The position numbers were made by a program, and so were the translations under genes. Source: Paguma larvata (lineage: Eukaryota > Chordata > Mammalia > Carnivora > Viverridae). Taken from it: a stretch of DNA of 64,000 nucleotides. The notes beneath the pieces are model-generated. The model was not told where the DNA came from. It saw only the letters and a list, made by a program, of their open reading frames with translations, and did not search any database. The DNA is taken from NCBI GenBank assembly GCA_030068075.1, contig CM057834.1, forward strand, positions 97,481,119 to 97,545,118. The letters run 5' to 3'. How positions within the stretch are numbered: position 1 is the stretch's first letter; the number at the start of each line of letters is the position of its first letter. Positions 36,901 to 48,160 of the stretch are shown one piece after another.

Positions 36901-39900
36901 ATCGAAGAGGCAGAAGAGAGAATAAGTGAATTAAAAGATAATATTATGGAAAACGATGAAGCAGAGAAAAAGAGAGAGAAGCTGACTCAGGAACAGGAAA
37001 GGAGAATTCCAGAGCTGAGCGATGCGTTCAAGTGGAACAATATCTGTATCATAGGAGTTCCAGAGGAAGAGGAGAGAGAGAAAGGAGTCGAAGGGGTACT
37101 TGAACAAATCATGGCTGAGAACTTCCCCAACATGAGGAAGGAAGCGGGCATGGAAATCCAAGAGGCACAGAGAACTCCCCTCAGACGTAACTTGAATAGA
37201 CCTTCTACAGGACACATCATAGTGAAACTGGCAAAATACATGAAAATGAAAATACAACAATCCAAACGCTCTGGGATGCGGCAAAGGCAGTCCTGAGAGG
37301 GAAATATATTGCAATCCAGGCCCATCTCAAGAAACAAGAAAAATCAGTAACACAAATTCTAACAGCACGCCTAAAGGAACTAGAAGCAGAACAGCTAAGG
37401 CACCCCAAACCCAGCAGAAAGAGAGAAAGAACAAAAATCAGGGCAGAAATTAATAACATGGAAACCGAAAAAGTAGTGGAACGGATCAATGAAACCAAGA
37501 GCTAGCTTTTTGGAAAAAATAAAGAAAATTGATAAACCTCTAGCCAGACTTCTCAAAAAGAAAAGAGAGAGAACCCATATAGATAAAATCGTGAACGAAA
37601 AGGGAGTGATTACAACCAATTCCTCAGAAATATAAGCAATTATCAGAGAATACTATGAAAAATTATATGCCATGAAATTGGACAACCTGGAAGAAATGGA
37701 CAAATTCCTAAACAGCCACACGCTATAAAAACTCAAATGGGAAGAAATAGAAAGCATGAACAGACCCATAACTGGTGAAGAAATGGAATCAGTTAACAAA
37801 AATCTCCCAAAAAATAAAAGCCCTGGACCAGATGGCTTCCCTGGGGAATTTTAGCAGACATTTAAAACAGTTAGTACCTAGCCTCCTCAAGCTGTTCCAA
37901 AAAATTGAAACGAAAGGAAAATTCCCAGACTTATTCTATGAAGCCAGCATCACTTTGATTCCCAAACCAGATAGAGACCCAGCAAAAAAAGAGAATTACA
38001 GGCCAATATCCTTGATGAATATGGATGCAAAAATTCTCAACAAGATACTAGCAAATCGAATCCAACAGCATATAAAAATAATTATTCACCGTGATCAAGT
38101 AGGATTCATCCCTGTGTTGCAGGGCTGGTTCAATATTCGCAAATCAATGAACGTGATACATCACATCAACAAAAGAAAAGATAAGAACCATATGATCCTG
38201 TCAATAGATGGAGAAAAAGCATTTGACAAAATACAGCACGGTTTCCTAATAAAAACCCTCGAGAAAGTCGGGATAGAAGGAACATACTTAGGCATCATAA
38301 AAGCCATTTATGAAAAGCCCACAGCTGATATCACCCTCAATGGGGAAAAACTGAGAGCCTTCCCTCTGAGATCAGGAACACGACAGGGGTGTCCACTCTC
38401 GCCACTGCTATTTAACATAGTGTGGGAGGTCCTAGTATCACCAATCAGACAACAAATCAAAATAAAAGGCATCAAGATTGGCAAGGATGAAGTCAAACTT
38501 TCACTTTTCACAGACGACATGATACTTTACATGGAAAACCCAACAGAATCCACCAAACGCCTACTAGAACTGATCTATGATTTCAGCAAAGTTGCAGGAT
38601 ACAAAATCAATGTACAGAAATTGGTGGCATTTCTATACACCAACAATGAAGCAAAAGAAAGAGAAATAAAGAAGCCAATCCCATTCGCAATTGCACCAAA
38701 AACCATAAAATATCTAGGTATAAACCTAACCTAGGATTTAAAAGATCTCTATGCTAAAAACTATAAAAAACTTATAAAGGAAATAGAGGAAGACACAGGA
38801 AGTGGAAAAACATCCCATGCTCATGGACTGGAAGAATAAATATCATTAAAATGGCAATACTACCCAAAGCAATCTGTACATTCAATGCAATCCCAATCAA
38901 AATTGCACCAGCATTCTTATCAAAGCTAGAGCAAATAATCCTAAATTTGTATGGAACCACAAAAGACCCCGAATAGCCAAAATAATATTGAAGAATAAAA
39001 CCAAAGCGGGAGGCATCACAATCCCAGATTTTAACCTCTACTACAAAGCGGTAGTCATCAAGACAGTATGGTACTGGCACAAAAACAGACACATAGACCA
39101 ATGGAATAGAATACAAACCCCAGAAACGGACCCACAAGCATATGGCCAACTAATCTTTGACAAAGCAGGAAAGAGTATCCAGTGGAAAAAAGACAGCCTC
39201 TTTAACAAATGGTGCTGGGAGAACTGGACAGCAACATGCAGAAGAATGAAACTAGACCACTTCCTTACACCACTCACAAAAATAAACTCTAAATGGATGA
39301 AGGACCTGAATGTGAGACGGGAAACCATCAAAATCCTAGAGAAGAAAGCAGGAAAAAAACCTCTTTGACCTGAGCCGCACCAATTTCTTACTCGACACGT
39401 CTCCAAAGGCAAGGGAATTAAAAGCAAAAATGAACTACTGGGACCTCATCAAGATAAAAAGCTTCTGCACGGCAACAGAAACAACCAACAACACTGATAG
39501 GCAACCAACAGAATGGGAAAAGATAATCGCAAATGACATATCAGATAAAGGACTAGTATCTCAAATCTATAAAGAACTTCCCAAACTCCACACCCGAAAA
39601 ACGAATAATCCAGTGAAGAAATGGATGGAAGATATGAATAGACACTTCTCCAAAGAGGACATCCAGATGGACAACAGACACATGAAACTATGCTCAATGT
39701 CACTCATCATCAGAGAAATACAAATCAAAACCACACTGAGATACCACCTCACACCGGTCGAGTGGCTAAAATGAACAAATCAGGAAACTATAGATGCTGG
39801 CGAGGATGTGGAGAAGCAGGCACCCTCCTACACTGTTGGTGGGAATGCAAACTGGTGCAGCCGCTCTGGAAAACGGTGTGGAGGTTCCTCAAAAAAATGG

Positions 39901-42760
39901 AAACAGAGCTACCCTATGACCCAGCAATAGCACTGCTAGGAAACTACCCAAGAGACACAGGAGTGCTGATGCATAGGGGCACGTGTACCCCAATGTTCAT
40001 AGTAGCACTTTCGACAACAGCCAAATCATGGAAAGAGACCAAGTGCCCATCAACCGATGAATGGATAAAGAAGATGTGGTACATATATACAATGGAATAG
40101 TACACAGCAATGAGAAAGAATGAAATCTGGCCACGTGTGGCAACATGGATGGAACTGGAGGGTATTATGCTGAATGAAATAAGTCAGTCAGAGAAAGACA
40201 GATACCATATGTTTCCATGCATAGGTGGACTATGTGAGACTTAACAGAAAACCAGGGGAGAGGAGAAGAGGGGAAAGGAAAAAAAGACACAGAGAGGGAG
40301 GGAGACAAAACATAAGAGACTTTTAAATACTAAGAACAAACTGAGGGTTAAGGGGGTTATAGGAGGGGGGAGAGTGGTGACTGGCACTGAGGAGGGCACA
40401 GGTTGGGATGAGCACTGGGTGTTGTATGGAAACCAATTTGACAATAAAAAGTTTAAAAAAAAAAAGCCAACGAGGCGGATTACACAAGCCGACCAATCCT
40501 TGCAGGGTACAGAAGGGATGCCTGTGTGGAAAGACCAAGTGTCTTTTTCTATTTCGTGTGTGCAACCATCCTGTCAGGGATTCTGACCCGAGAGAGAACA
40601 ATAAAATTTATGTTTAAAGTTAAAAATCTTAGCTTTGAGTCCAATGAAGTTTTTAGAATCTAAATTAAGACTTTAAAATTACAGCCAGAAAATATCGACA
40701 GTTCTCTAAAGTTATTATAAGATCTCTTGATACATAAAAAATAAAAGAAACGGAGCGCCTGGGTGGCTCAGTCAGTTGAGCGTTGGACTCTTGATATTGG
40801 CTCAGGTCAGGATCCCAGGATCATGGGATTGAGTCCCCCATCAGGCTGCACACTGAGCTTGGAGGCTGCTTAAGATGATCTCTCTCTCTTTCTCTCTTTG
40901 TCTCCCTCTTCCCCTCTCTCTCCCTTAAAAAATCAAGGGGCGCATGGGTGGTTCAGTCGGTTGAGTGCCCAACTACAACTCAGGTCATGATCCCGCTTCG
41001 TATGGGTTCCAGCCCCTCATCAGGCTCTGTACTGACAGCTGAGGCTGGAGCCTACTTCAGTTTCTATGTCTCCCTCTCTCTCTGTCCCTCCCCAGCTCAC
41101 TCTCTCTCTCTCTCTCTCTCTTCTCAAAACTAAATAAACATTAAAAACATTCCTTGTGGGGCTGCCTGGGTGGCTCAGTCGGGAAAGCGTCCGACTTCTT
41201 GAGGTTCATGAGTTTAAGCCCTGCTCCAGACTCTAGGTAGACAGACTGGTGCCTGCTTTAGATACTCTCTCTCTCTCTCTCTCTCTCTGCTCACACTGTC
41301 TCTCTCTTCTCTCTCTCAAAAAAGCATAAATATTTTAACAAATTTTAATGAAAGAAAAATAGATACAGTTGAGAGTATCAGTAGAGTTATATTTTCTTAG
41401 CTTCGCTAGATTAAGCATATTCTACTTCCTAGGCAAGTGGACAGGTAATACCAGCTCAGCATAGCAATTCTCACATTTTTCAGAATAACTATGCCTTAAG
41501 TTAAACTCAAATCATCTCTACAGCTCTTCAGCCTTTCTATGCAGTAATTTATTGCATACCTCCTTACTGTGTCTATAAAGTCTCCAACTACTGGATTTGT
41601 TAAAAACAGAAACGCACCCCCCAACCCCGTGGAAGTTAAGTGGGAATCACATCTGAAACCCAGTTCCTCTGAGGAGGCAGACCCTGACACTACAGCCCTT
41701 GGGTAAGGCTGATTCCTACCTAAGGAATCCTGTATTAGAGCCACCCTCTTCTGCTTGAGCATGATGCCTACACTATGACACGCACAACATTAGAGACACT
41801 ATTATAAACTGCGTTTTATTTCTCAGAGACAGAAACAGAATTTACCCAGTCCCTGACTCCCAAAATCTAGCAATTGCCCTTGACTCTTCCCTTCTGATCT
41901 CTTCCCTTCCTTCCCTTCCCTTCCCTTCCCTTCCTTCCCTTCCCTTCCCTTCCCTTTCCTTCCTTTCCCTTCTCTTCCCTTTCTGTATCCAGCCCATCAG
42001 CACATTCTCTTGGCTCCGCCTGCAAATCTGTCTGCTTCTCTCTCTCCACTTTGAAGGCCACCACACTAGCTCTCGATACCATCAGCATCCAGGCCTCCAG
42101 AGTCTCCCTGCTGGTCTCTCTGCTTCCATTTGGCCCCCTTCCGTCTACTCTGTCCATTGGAATACTCTTCAAAATACCAATAGAACAGAGGAGAGATATT
42201 GCAGAAGCTCCAGCCCTGGCTTCCACGAAATCTGTAGTTGATTCCCCATCTCCTTCTGAGGATCAGCAAAACCATCCCTAACGCAGAGTCCGCACGTGAT
42301 CACCAGAATCCCGGGCCGAGACAAGTAGATTTCCAGAAACAAGAACACTGAATACAGGATGCCTAAGATCATCTAAGGACACATGAGGATGGGAGTTCAG
42401 ATCATTATTTAGTGAGCATCAGAATGGAAGACCCCAACTTTGTGACAGCCTGAGGGCATCTTCCTAGGCAGGGGGAGTAGGGACATGACAGGAGGAGAAA
42501 CAGGAAGGCGCTTTACCCAGAGAGGGTGTACAGGGTGGGCAGGAAAGAGAGAGCGGAGGAGATGAAGAGGAAATCAGATATGGGGGGTGGAAACATTTTG
42601 CTCAGCCGGATGAGGACTGGCGGCCAGCACAGGACAACCCCTCTGCTCCCTGTCCTCCCCCAGCCCTGCCCGGGGACCGGAGCAGGATCTCACCCATCTC
42701 ACCGCAGCTGCTCCTGGGGTCACCCGCGCTGCGGTACGGACCATCGTTGCGGGCTGCCAT
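33919..42760 (-). CDS. GIMAP4: GTPase IMAP family member 4, two coding exons
   Basis: Coding is the minus-strand join of 42760..42703 and 34844..33919, 327 aa (human is 329 as I recall). The first coding exon reads [20 protein letters not shown], starts after acceptor GAGGCAG at 42775 and ends G|GTGAGATG in phase 1. The main exon starts after TCCCAG at 34845. Motifs: P-loop GKTGAGKS (37-44), DTPG (85-88), IMAP box [16 protein letters not shown] (105-120), RKDD (155-158), FNNR (189-192). A long charged coiled coil (about 225-297) with AEEEIQKQ replaces the membrane anchor; a short hydrophobic end follows. Human GIMAP4 binds calmodulin through an IQ-like motif and promotes T-cell death; that role is inferred here. 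The 7.9-kb intron holds an antisense L1 and three SINEs. It lies opposite to GIMAP1, which is unlike the human order. Confidence 0.95.
35305..40460 (+). mobile_element. Internally deleted L1 in the GIMAP4 intron
   Basis: A 5.2-kb L1 with a 5' UTR from 35305, an ORF1 N-terminal half (about 36.64-37.25 kb), then an abrupt jump near 37256 into the middle of ORF2. The ORF1 end and the ORF2 endonuclease are therefore missing. An intact 319-codon stretch (37775-38734) spans the reverse transcriptase, with the FTDD active-site block at about 38510, before an in-frame stop. Later frames hold ORF2's C-terminal end to 40100, then the 3' UTR and tail. AAAAAGCCAGC (35294-35304) and AAAAAGCCAAC (40461-40471) form the target duplication. 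It is antisense to GIMAP4. Confidence 0.9.
40752..40933 (+). mobile_element. Can-SINE (first of three in a row)
   Basis: GGAGCGCCTGGGTGGCTCAG at the head and GGATCCCAGGATCATGGGA in the middle, ending in TC repeats and a short A tail. It sits in the GIMAP4 intron. Confidence 0.87.
40937..41150 (+). mobile_element. Can-SINE (second of three)
   Basis: GGGGCGCATGGGTGGTTCAG at the head, (TC)n near 41100-41122, and the AAATAAACATTAAAAAC tail. Confidence 0.88.
41158..41342 (+). mobile_element. Can-SINE (third of three), shortened
   Basis: GGGGCTGCCTGGGTGGCTCA, then a short body missing the GGTCATGATC section, (TC)n at about 41268-41288, and an A-rich tail. All three SINEs point the same way, antisense to GIMAP4. 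Confidence 0.82.
41885..41985 (+). repeat. (CCCTT)n/(CCTT)n microsatellite
   Basis: About 100 bases of CCCTT and CCTT units on the plus strand; on the GIMAP4 sense strand this is a purine (AAGGG)n tract. It lies about 0.7 kb inside the intron from the first coding exon. Confidence 0.93.
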
Positions 42761-43039
42761 CGCAGTGTGAATTCCTGCCTCAGAGAAACATAACATGTGG
42801 GTTTAGGAAGGTGGACGGTCACTGGAAGCCTCAACCTCGTGTGGCCAACAGTTTCTTCTTTTCTGCAGACTCGCCATTTGGTTTCCCTGGCCTATTTCCC
42901 AAGGCTTCTCCACTCTCCACGTTCAGTCTCCTTTCCAGATTGTTCCTTTGTCTCCACACAAACATGCACTTCCAGCGCTCTGTCAGCGCTGCTTCAGGGT
43001 CCCTTCCCCTCAGATACTGAGGCTTTACGGACAGACCCT

Positions 43040-43256
43040 TCCACTCCCCTTAAGAAGCCAACCTTGCCTAAATAACTCATTCCTTGCTAATAAATTCATT
43101 TCTTTGTCTTCTCTTTTCATGCCCTTTCCCTGCCTTTAAATACCTCTCTTCTGTAGCTCAGGGGAACTCCCCTCTCCTTGCAGGTCGGGACGCTGCCTGA
43201 TTCGCGAATCTTCAATCAAACCAATTGTCTTGACTGAATTTTATTTCCTAACAGAA
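43040..43256 (+). repeat. Possible retroviral LTR remnant
   Basis: CTAATAAATTCATTTC near 43087, a CCTTTAAATACCTCTC block, GGTCGGGACGCTGCCTG and the ending TTTATTTCCTAACA resemble the R-U5 end of a class I LTR. Neither target duplication nor the 5' edge is found. It sits about 0.3 kb upstream of GIMAP4's start exon, antisense. Confidence 0.3.
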
Positions 43257-44308
43257 CTACTGGGGCCAACTTTGACTAGGACAGGCTGAAAACGCTAGTG
43301 GTTCGGGACAGGCCCTTCTGATGGGAAACCATTAAAACAAATGTACAACACTGTGAGCAAGACAGACACTTCTCTTGTAAGAAGAGTTCTTTCTTTATCC
43401 CTTAAGGATAGGGAATAGGAAAGAGCTTCTTGTAAATGGAGAAGAGAAATCACAGAATGTTTAAAAATCAGCTTTGGGTACAAAGTTGGGGTTGGTAATG
43501 GGTGTTAGGGAGGGGGAGGATAACAGAAATAGGGAAACAAAAGGTATTTGGGTGTTTCTTAAGGTTCTTCTTCCAGCTCGTGGGCTCTGTCTTCATTCTG
43601 GAATGCTGTGCTGTGTATCCCAGCCCAGATGTCAGATCCGAAGACTGCACTTCTGGGGTGCTGACCTCGGGTGACTGAGTTCTCCTACTGCCTAAAGAAC
43701 AGGCATCCATTGGTCCCCAACTCCTCCTCTACTGCCGAGGGTCACCTGGGGATGGAGGGGCATCTCCCTCATCTTACCTCCTAAAGGTTCCTCTTCCCCA
43801 ACTCTGAGTGAGGCTCAGAAAGGGGCTTTCCCTGGGGAGACAAGCTCCCAAGGGGCAGCTCTGAGCAGACAGTCAGTTGGGTAACAGAGCCTCTGATCCT
43901 GACCTGGGTGCTGGCTTTGGGGCAAGGGACAGTCAGTTGTGTTTCTTCCATCTCCTGTCTGCTCCCCACGGAGCTCATTCTGTCTGCTCGCCCAACTCTA
44001 TACCTGAAAACTTCAAATTAATTTATGCATTCTATAAATAATGAGAAGAATAAATTATTTTATTTAATTGTACAAGTATCCTGTGGGCAGCCATCTCTGA
44101 AAGACGATTGATTTGTAGGGCTCAGCCCTCAAAGCACATTACTACCTAAAGTAAGAAGAAACAGGAAACAGGAACCAACAAGAAACACACAGTCTGAAAG
44201 CAAGTTTTCCCGGAGGTTTAAGACGTACGTCCAGGAGAAAGGTCCCCCTCTCCATCAAAATCACACAGTACCCTTTGTCCCTTCCCCCAAATACCCCTTT
44301 TCTCTTAC

Positions 44309-44400
44309 CTGGAAAATTTGGGTCCTGCTCTCTTCTCTAACTTTGAAGACAACGCTAAGCCGAGTGTTGAAGAAAAGGAGAGAGGAAGTGGGAGGAGGAG
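44309..44400 (-). other. GIMAP4: Candidate 5' non-coding exon, GIMAP4
   Basis: On the minus strand, ATTTTCCAG|GTAAGAGA at 44309 is a near-ideal splice donor, 1.5 kb upstream of the acceptor at 42775 of the start-codon exon. The upstream edge (44400) is approximate. AGAGGAAGTG (plus strand 44381-44390), a strong ETS/PU.1-type motif, lies within the segment, close to where transcription could begin. Confidence 0.35.
44381..44390 (+). promoter_or_regulatory. ETS/PU.1-type motif AGAGGAAGTG
   Basis: It fits the blood-cell ETS consensus and lies next to the candidate GIMAP4 first exon. A single motif match is weak evidence by itself. Confidence 0.3.
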
Positions 44401-44593
44401 GTGTCCAAACTTGCTCATGCAAGAGACCTGCCCACTCCATCACTGAGCCTCTCAGATAGAATTCCTGCAATTACAGATTTAATTTTTGTAGTCCAAGAGC
44501 GTAGTCATTAACCACATAGGCTGTTGACTACAGGGAGTGTGATGAGTGTGATTACAGAATTGAATTTTTAGTTTTATTGCACTTGAATTAATT

Positions 44594-44700
44594 TTTAAAG
44601 GTTTTATTTTTAAATAATCTCTCCACCCAGTGTGGGGTTCAAACTCACAACCTGGAGATCAAGAGTTGCATACTCCGCCGACTGAGCCAACCAATCTCCT
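44594..44700 (-). mobile_element. Short older-type Can-SINE
   Basis: A reversed, about 105-base SINE lacking the long pyrimidine stretch: a T-rich tail, CACCCAGTGTGGGGTTCAAA, then GAGATCAAGAGTTGCAT and a GAGCCAACC end. It is a different, older subfamily from the feline type. Confidence 0.7.
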
Positions 44701-45286
44701 ATGTTTGAATTAATTTAAAATTAGACAACCACGTCTGCCTCGTAGATACCATATTCAGCCATGCAGACTCTACAAGGAAGGACAAAATATGGGCTGTGCT
44801 GTGACATTCTGGAAAAACTGTTGAGTCAAAACCAGAGAGCTACCAACTATTCTGAAAAGCCTGCGGTCCCTGACCCCACATCTAAGCACAACAAGTCTTC
44901 CAGCCCAACATCGGATCCTACTGCTTAGGTCGGTATCAGTGTAGGCAGCCGCTACCTCCTCTCCTTCCTCCCTGGGACTAGGGGAGAGAGCGCTATTGTT
45001 TCCAAGGTATTATCTGGTTGAAACGAGAGAGTTTAACTTTTCATCATTTAACGAATTAGGATGGGTCCAAAGTCACCCTGTGAGATGGTGCTCAGACCAT
45101 TGGCAATAGGCTAGCCATTGTCATCTGACTCTATTGGCCCTGAAAATGTAAGCTGTGAGAGTATTATCAGGGGGGAGGAGTCCCAGTTCCTTTGGGACAT
45201 GGATCCCAGTATTTTTTTTTTCTCTATGTTAGTTTTTCAGGGATCTTTATTTTCTTTTGTTTTTGTTTCTGTTTTTAATAATTTTT
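44701..45286. other. Unique sequence
   Basis: No repeat or gene is recognised. Confidence 0.4.
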
Positions 45287-45506
45287 TTAAAACTTTTTTT
45301 TTAATGTTTTTTATTTATTATTGAGAGACAGAGACAGAGCACGAGCAGGGGAAGGGCAGAGAGAGGGGGAGACATAGAATCTGAAGCAGGCTCCAGGCCC
45401 CGAGCTATCAGCACAGAGCCCGACGCGGGGCTCGAACTCACGAACACGAGATCATGACCTGAGCTGGAGTTGGACGCTTAGCCGACTGAGCCATCCAGGC
45501 GCCCCT
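45287..45506 (-). mobile_element. Can-SINE, reverse orientation
   Basis: A T-rich reversed tail, CTCGAACTCACGAACACGAG in the body and GAGCCATCCAGGCGCCCC at the end. It is the first of three back-to-back SINEs. Confidence 0.88.
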
Positions 45507-45521
45507 GTTTTTAATAATTTT

Positions 45522-45727
45522 TAAGTGGGGTTCCTGGTGAAGTGTCTAACTTTGGCTCAGGTCATGATCTCACCGCTCATGGTTTTGGGCCCTGTGTAAG
45601 GCTATGAGCTATCAGCTGCTTGCTGCACAGCCCGCTTCAGACTCCGTGTCTCCCCCTCTCTCTCTGCCCCTCCCCTGTTCGCACTCTCTCTCTCTCTCTC
45701 AAAAAAATGAATATACGTTAAAAGATT
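45522..45727 (+). mobile_element. Can-SINE, head damaged
   Basis: The head is shortened to GGGTTCCTGGTGAAGTGTC, followed by GGTCATGATCTCACCGC, TC repeats and an A-rich tail. Confidence 0.8.
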
Positions 45728-45733
45728 TTTGAC

Positions 45734-45965
45734 ATTGTTTTTAAAGTTTATTTATGTAGTTCTGAGAGAGAGAGAGAGAGAGAGCGCAAGCAGGAGAGCG
45801 GCAGAGATACTGGGAGAGAGAGAATCCCAAGCAGTCTCCACTTGGGAGCGTCGAGCCCGACAGCCTCGAGCCAGGCGTAGGGCTTGATCTCATGAACCGT
45901 GAGGTCATGACCTGAGCCGAAATCAATAGTCGGAGGCCTCACTGACTGAGCCTCTCAGGAGCCCC
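45734..45965 (-). mobile_element. Can-SINE, reverse orientation
   Basis: A T-rich start, a (GA)n tract at about 45763-45784, GAGGTCATGACCTGAGCCGA, and an end of GAGCCTCTCAGGAGCCCC. Confidence 0.85.
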
Positions 45966-46684
45966 TTTATGGCTCCCATTATGGCAGAGGTGCCAATGTA
46001 CAATTATACCCCATAACTGAGATTTTATTAGAATCGCAAAGTATTTGAGTGATTATACACACTAACGATTCCAAAGTGATAAAATAGAAAACATAAGTAG
46101 CTCTGAGGATAGAAAGTGGTCAGCCTTGTGTATGCAAGCACAGGATGACTCTCTAAAACAGGAGACAGGCCAATAGCAGTGCACCAGTAGTAAGGATAAG
46201 CAACGTTCCAGAACAATATAACCCCAATAACAAGGACAAGATAGGTAAACAAAAGCAAGTCAAAAGAACAGGCAGGATGTGAACACACCTATGTGATTCT
46301 GAAGTAATTTAAAGAGAGAAAAGGTAGAATTATACTTTGTTTCTAAGCCTCAGGACAGTGAGAAGAGGTCTTTGAGCCCCGTGGAAGGCTATTAGCTATT
46401 TTTTTCTATATATTAGTTTTTCAGGGATCTTTATTTTCTTTTGTTTTTATTTATGTGTGAGAGTGAGAGAGAGATTGATGTAAAAATATTAGAAATTTTA
46501 AGTTCTATTAAATCCATAGAACATTACTTAGATATTCTTCATTTGGGTTCAAGGATCACTACACAGAGGGAAATTCTTCGTTATGGTTTACAGTTGTAAT
46601 GACACTCAGGTTTGGGCTAAATCTGTCACAATAAAGCCATGTGTAGAGAGAAATTTCTAGATTTAAAGGCTTATATTAGAAATG
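45966..46684. other. Unique or very old repeat sequence
   Basis: Nothing is recognised. A copy of the phrase TTAGTTTTTCAGGGATCTTT (46410-46429) also occurs at 45229-45248, with similar flanks, so a short duplication of about 40 bases links the two spots. Confidence 0.4.
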
Positions 46685-46822
46685 GGGGCACCTGGGTGGC
46701 TCAGTCGGTTAAGCGTCCAACTCATTGTTGGTCATGACTCAGGTCATGATCTCACGGATTGTGGGTTCATGATCTCCTGCTCTCAAAAATAAACATTAAA
46801 AATAAACATTTCTTTTTTTAAA
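46685..46822 (+). mobile_element. Can-SINE with internal deletion
   Basis: The head GGGGGCACCTGGGTGGCTCA runs to GGATTGTGGGTTCATGATC and then jumps directly to CTGCTCTCAAAAATAAAC. The central and TC-rich parts are missing. Confidence 0.8.
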
Positions 46823-46883
46823 GAAATGAAAAACAATCTAAACATAATCATTTGAGGCAACACATTTAAAGATTGGGAAAGAT

Positions 46884-47118
46884 GGGGCGCCTGGGTGGCT
46901 CAGTCGGTTAAACGGTCGACTTCGGCTCAGCTCATGATCTCGCGGTCTGTGAGTTCGAGCCCCGTGTCGGGCTCTGTGCTGAAAGCTCAGAGCCTGAAGC
47001 CTGCTTCGGATTCTGTGTCTCTCTCTCTCTCTGCTCTTCTCCTGCTCACGCTCTGTCTCTATGTCTCAAAAATAAATAAATGTTAAAAATTTTAAAAAAT
47101 AAAAAATAAAAAAATAAA
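46884..47118 (+). mobile_element. Can-SINE, young feline type
   Basis: GGGGCGCCTGGGTGGCTCAG, GATCTCGCGGTCTGTGAGTT, GAGCCCCGTGTCGGGCTCTG, then TC-rich sequence and a long A-rich tail. It is close to the apparent feline consensus. Confidence 0.92.
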
Positions 47119-47159
47119 GATTGGGAAAGAAACAGCTAATTGGACTTAAATTTCGAAGA

Positions 47160-48160
47160 ATAAAGGGAAGGAGACAGGAAAGAAATTGTTGACACAGAAA
47201 AACAATAAAAGCGAAAACAAAAGTGAACACTGACATTCATCGAAATGGACAAGCCTCTACCAACATAACTGAAGAAAACAGACAAAATATGCAAATTAAC
47301 AATGTTAGGAATGTAAGAGGGATTATCACTACGAATTTACAGACATTAAAGGGAAATAATGAACTGTACTAAACAACTTCTTGCCAGTAAATTTGACTAT
47401 GTAGATGAAATCGACAAATCCCTTGAAAAGCACAAGTTAGCAATACTGTACCAAGAAGAAATATAAACTTTGAAAAGTCCTATATCAAATAAAAAAATCG
47501 AATTTGTAATTTAGGCATTCTCACAAAGAATACTCCAGGGCAAGATCAATTCCTTGGTGAATGTCATTAAACATTTAAGGAAGAAATTCTATTAAATCAA
47601 TCTCACACAAACTTAGTGTAAGGTTACGAGTCGCTGATGGATAAAAGTAAGACTGCCAAGGCAAAGTGAGGTCTGGGAGTACACTTTATTGCAAGCACCC
47701 TCGGGCGAAATTCTGCAACTCGCAAGAGAGGAATCGGGGAAGTGGCGCACGAGATTAGGGGTTAGGGGTTTTTAATGGGTTTGGGGAGGAGATTTTGAAA
47801 CTGGTGACGAGTTAAAGTCCTATTGGTCTACTGGAATGACGTGTCCGCCTCCCAGTGCTGTGGTGGGAACTTCGGCCATCTTTGGTCCCTCCTTCAGGGT
47901 TGTGGCAGGAATGTCGGCCATCTTGGGTCGGTTTCCATTGTATGGAGCCTTCCCTCTGCCCTAGCCCAACACTTAGAAAAATAGAAGAGAAGGGAACATG
48001 TCCCAATTCGTTTCATGAGGTCAAATGTACCATGACACCAAAACCAAATGCAGGCATCCCAAGAAAAGAGAACTACAGACCAATATCCTTAATGAGAATA
48101 GACACAAGAATTATTTTAGAGAGTGTGTTCATATTTGAAAATAGGCTCATTGAAGAAGTC
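47160..48160 (+). mobile_element. Old L1 ORF2 fragment, split by an LTR
   Basis: The part before 47612 carries decayed ORF2 sequence (for example around 47380-47600). After the LTR, at 47977-48130, it continues with CCAAATGCAGGCATCCCAAG and ACTACAGACCAATATCCTTA, the conserved [16 protein letters not shown] region. The two parts are collinear, so the LTR landed inside one L1. Confidence 0.75.
47617..47971 (-). mobile_element. Solo LTR with 5-bp target duplication
   Basis: A 355-base LTR on the minus strand, from TGTTGGGCTAGGGCAGAGG (starting at 47971) to CTCGTAACCTTACA (ending at 47617). It has TG...CA ends, GCAATAAAGTGTACTCCC as poly(A) signal, and CTTAG repeated exactly on both sides (47612-47616 and 47972-47976). 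It is a solo LTR left after recombination, inserted in an old L1. Confidence 0.9.

Noticed and set aside
37775..38734. A 319-codon plus-strand open frame that could be called a gene
   Set aside because: It is the L1 ORF2 reverse transcriptase region with the FTDD active-site block, inside an L1 with a target duplication, and ends at an in-frame stop. It is not a host gene.
46884..46960. tRNA-like A and B box sequences in SINE heads
   Set aside because: They derive from tRNA-Lys but lack a full cloverleaf and CCA-side pairing and continue into SINE body and tail. They are not tRNA genes.
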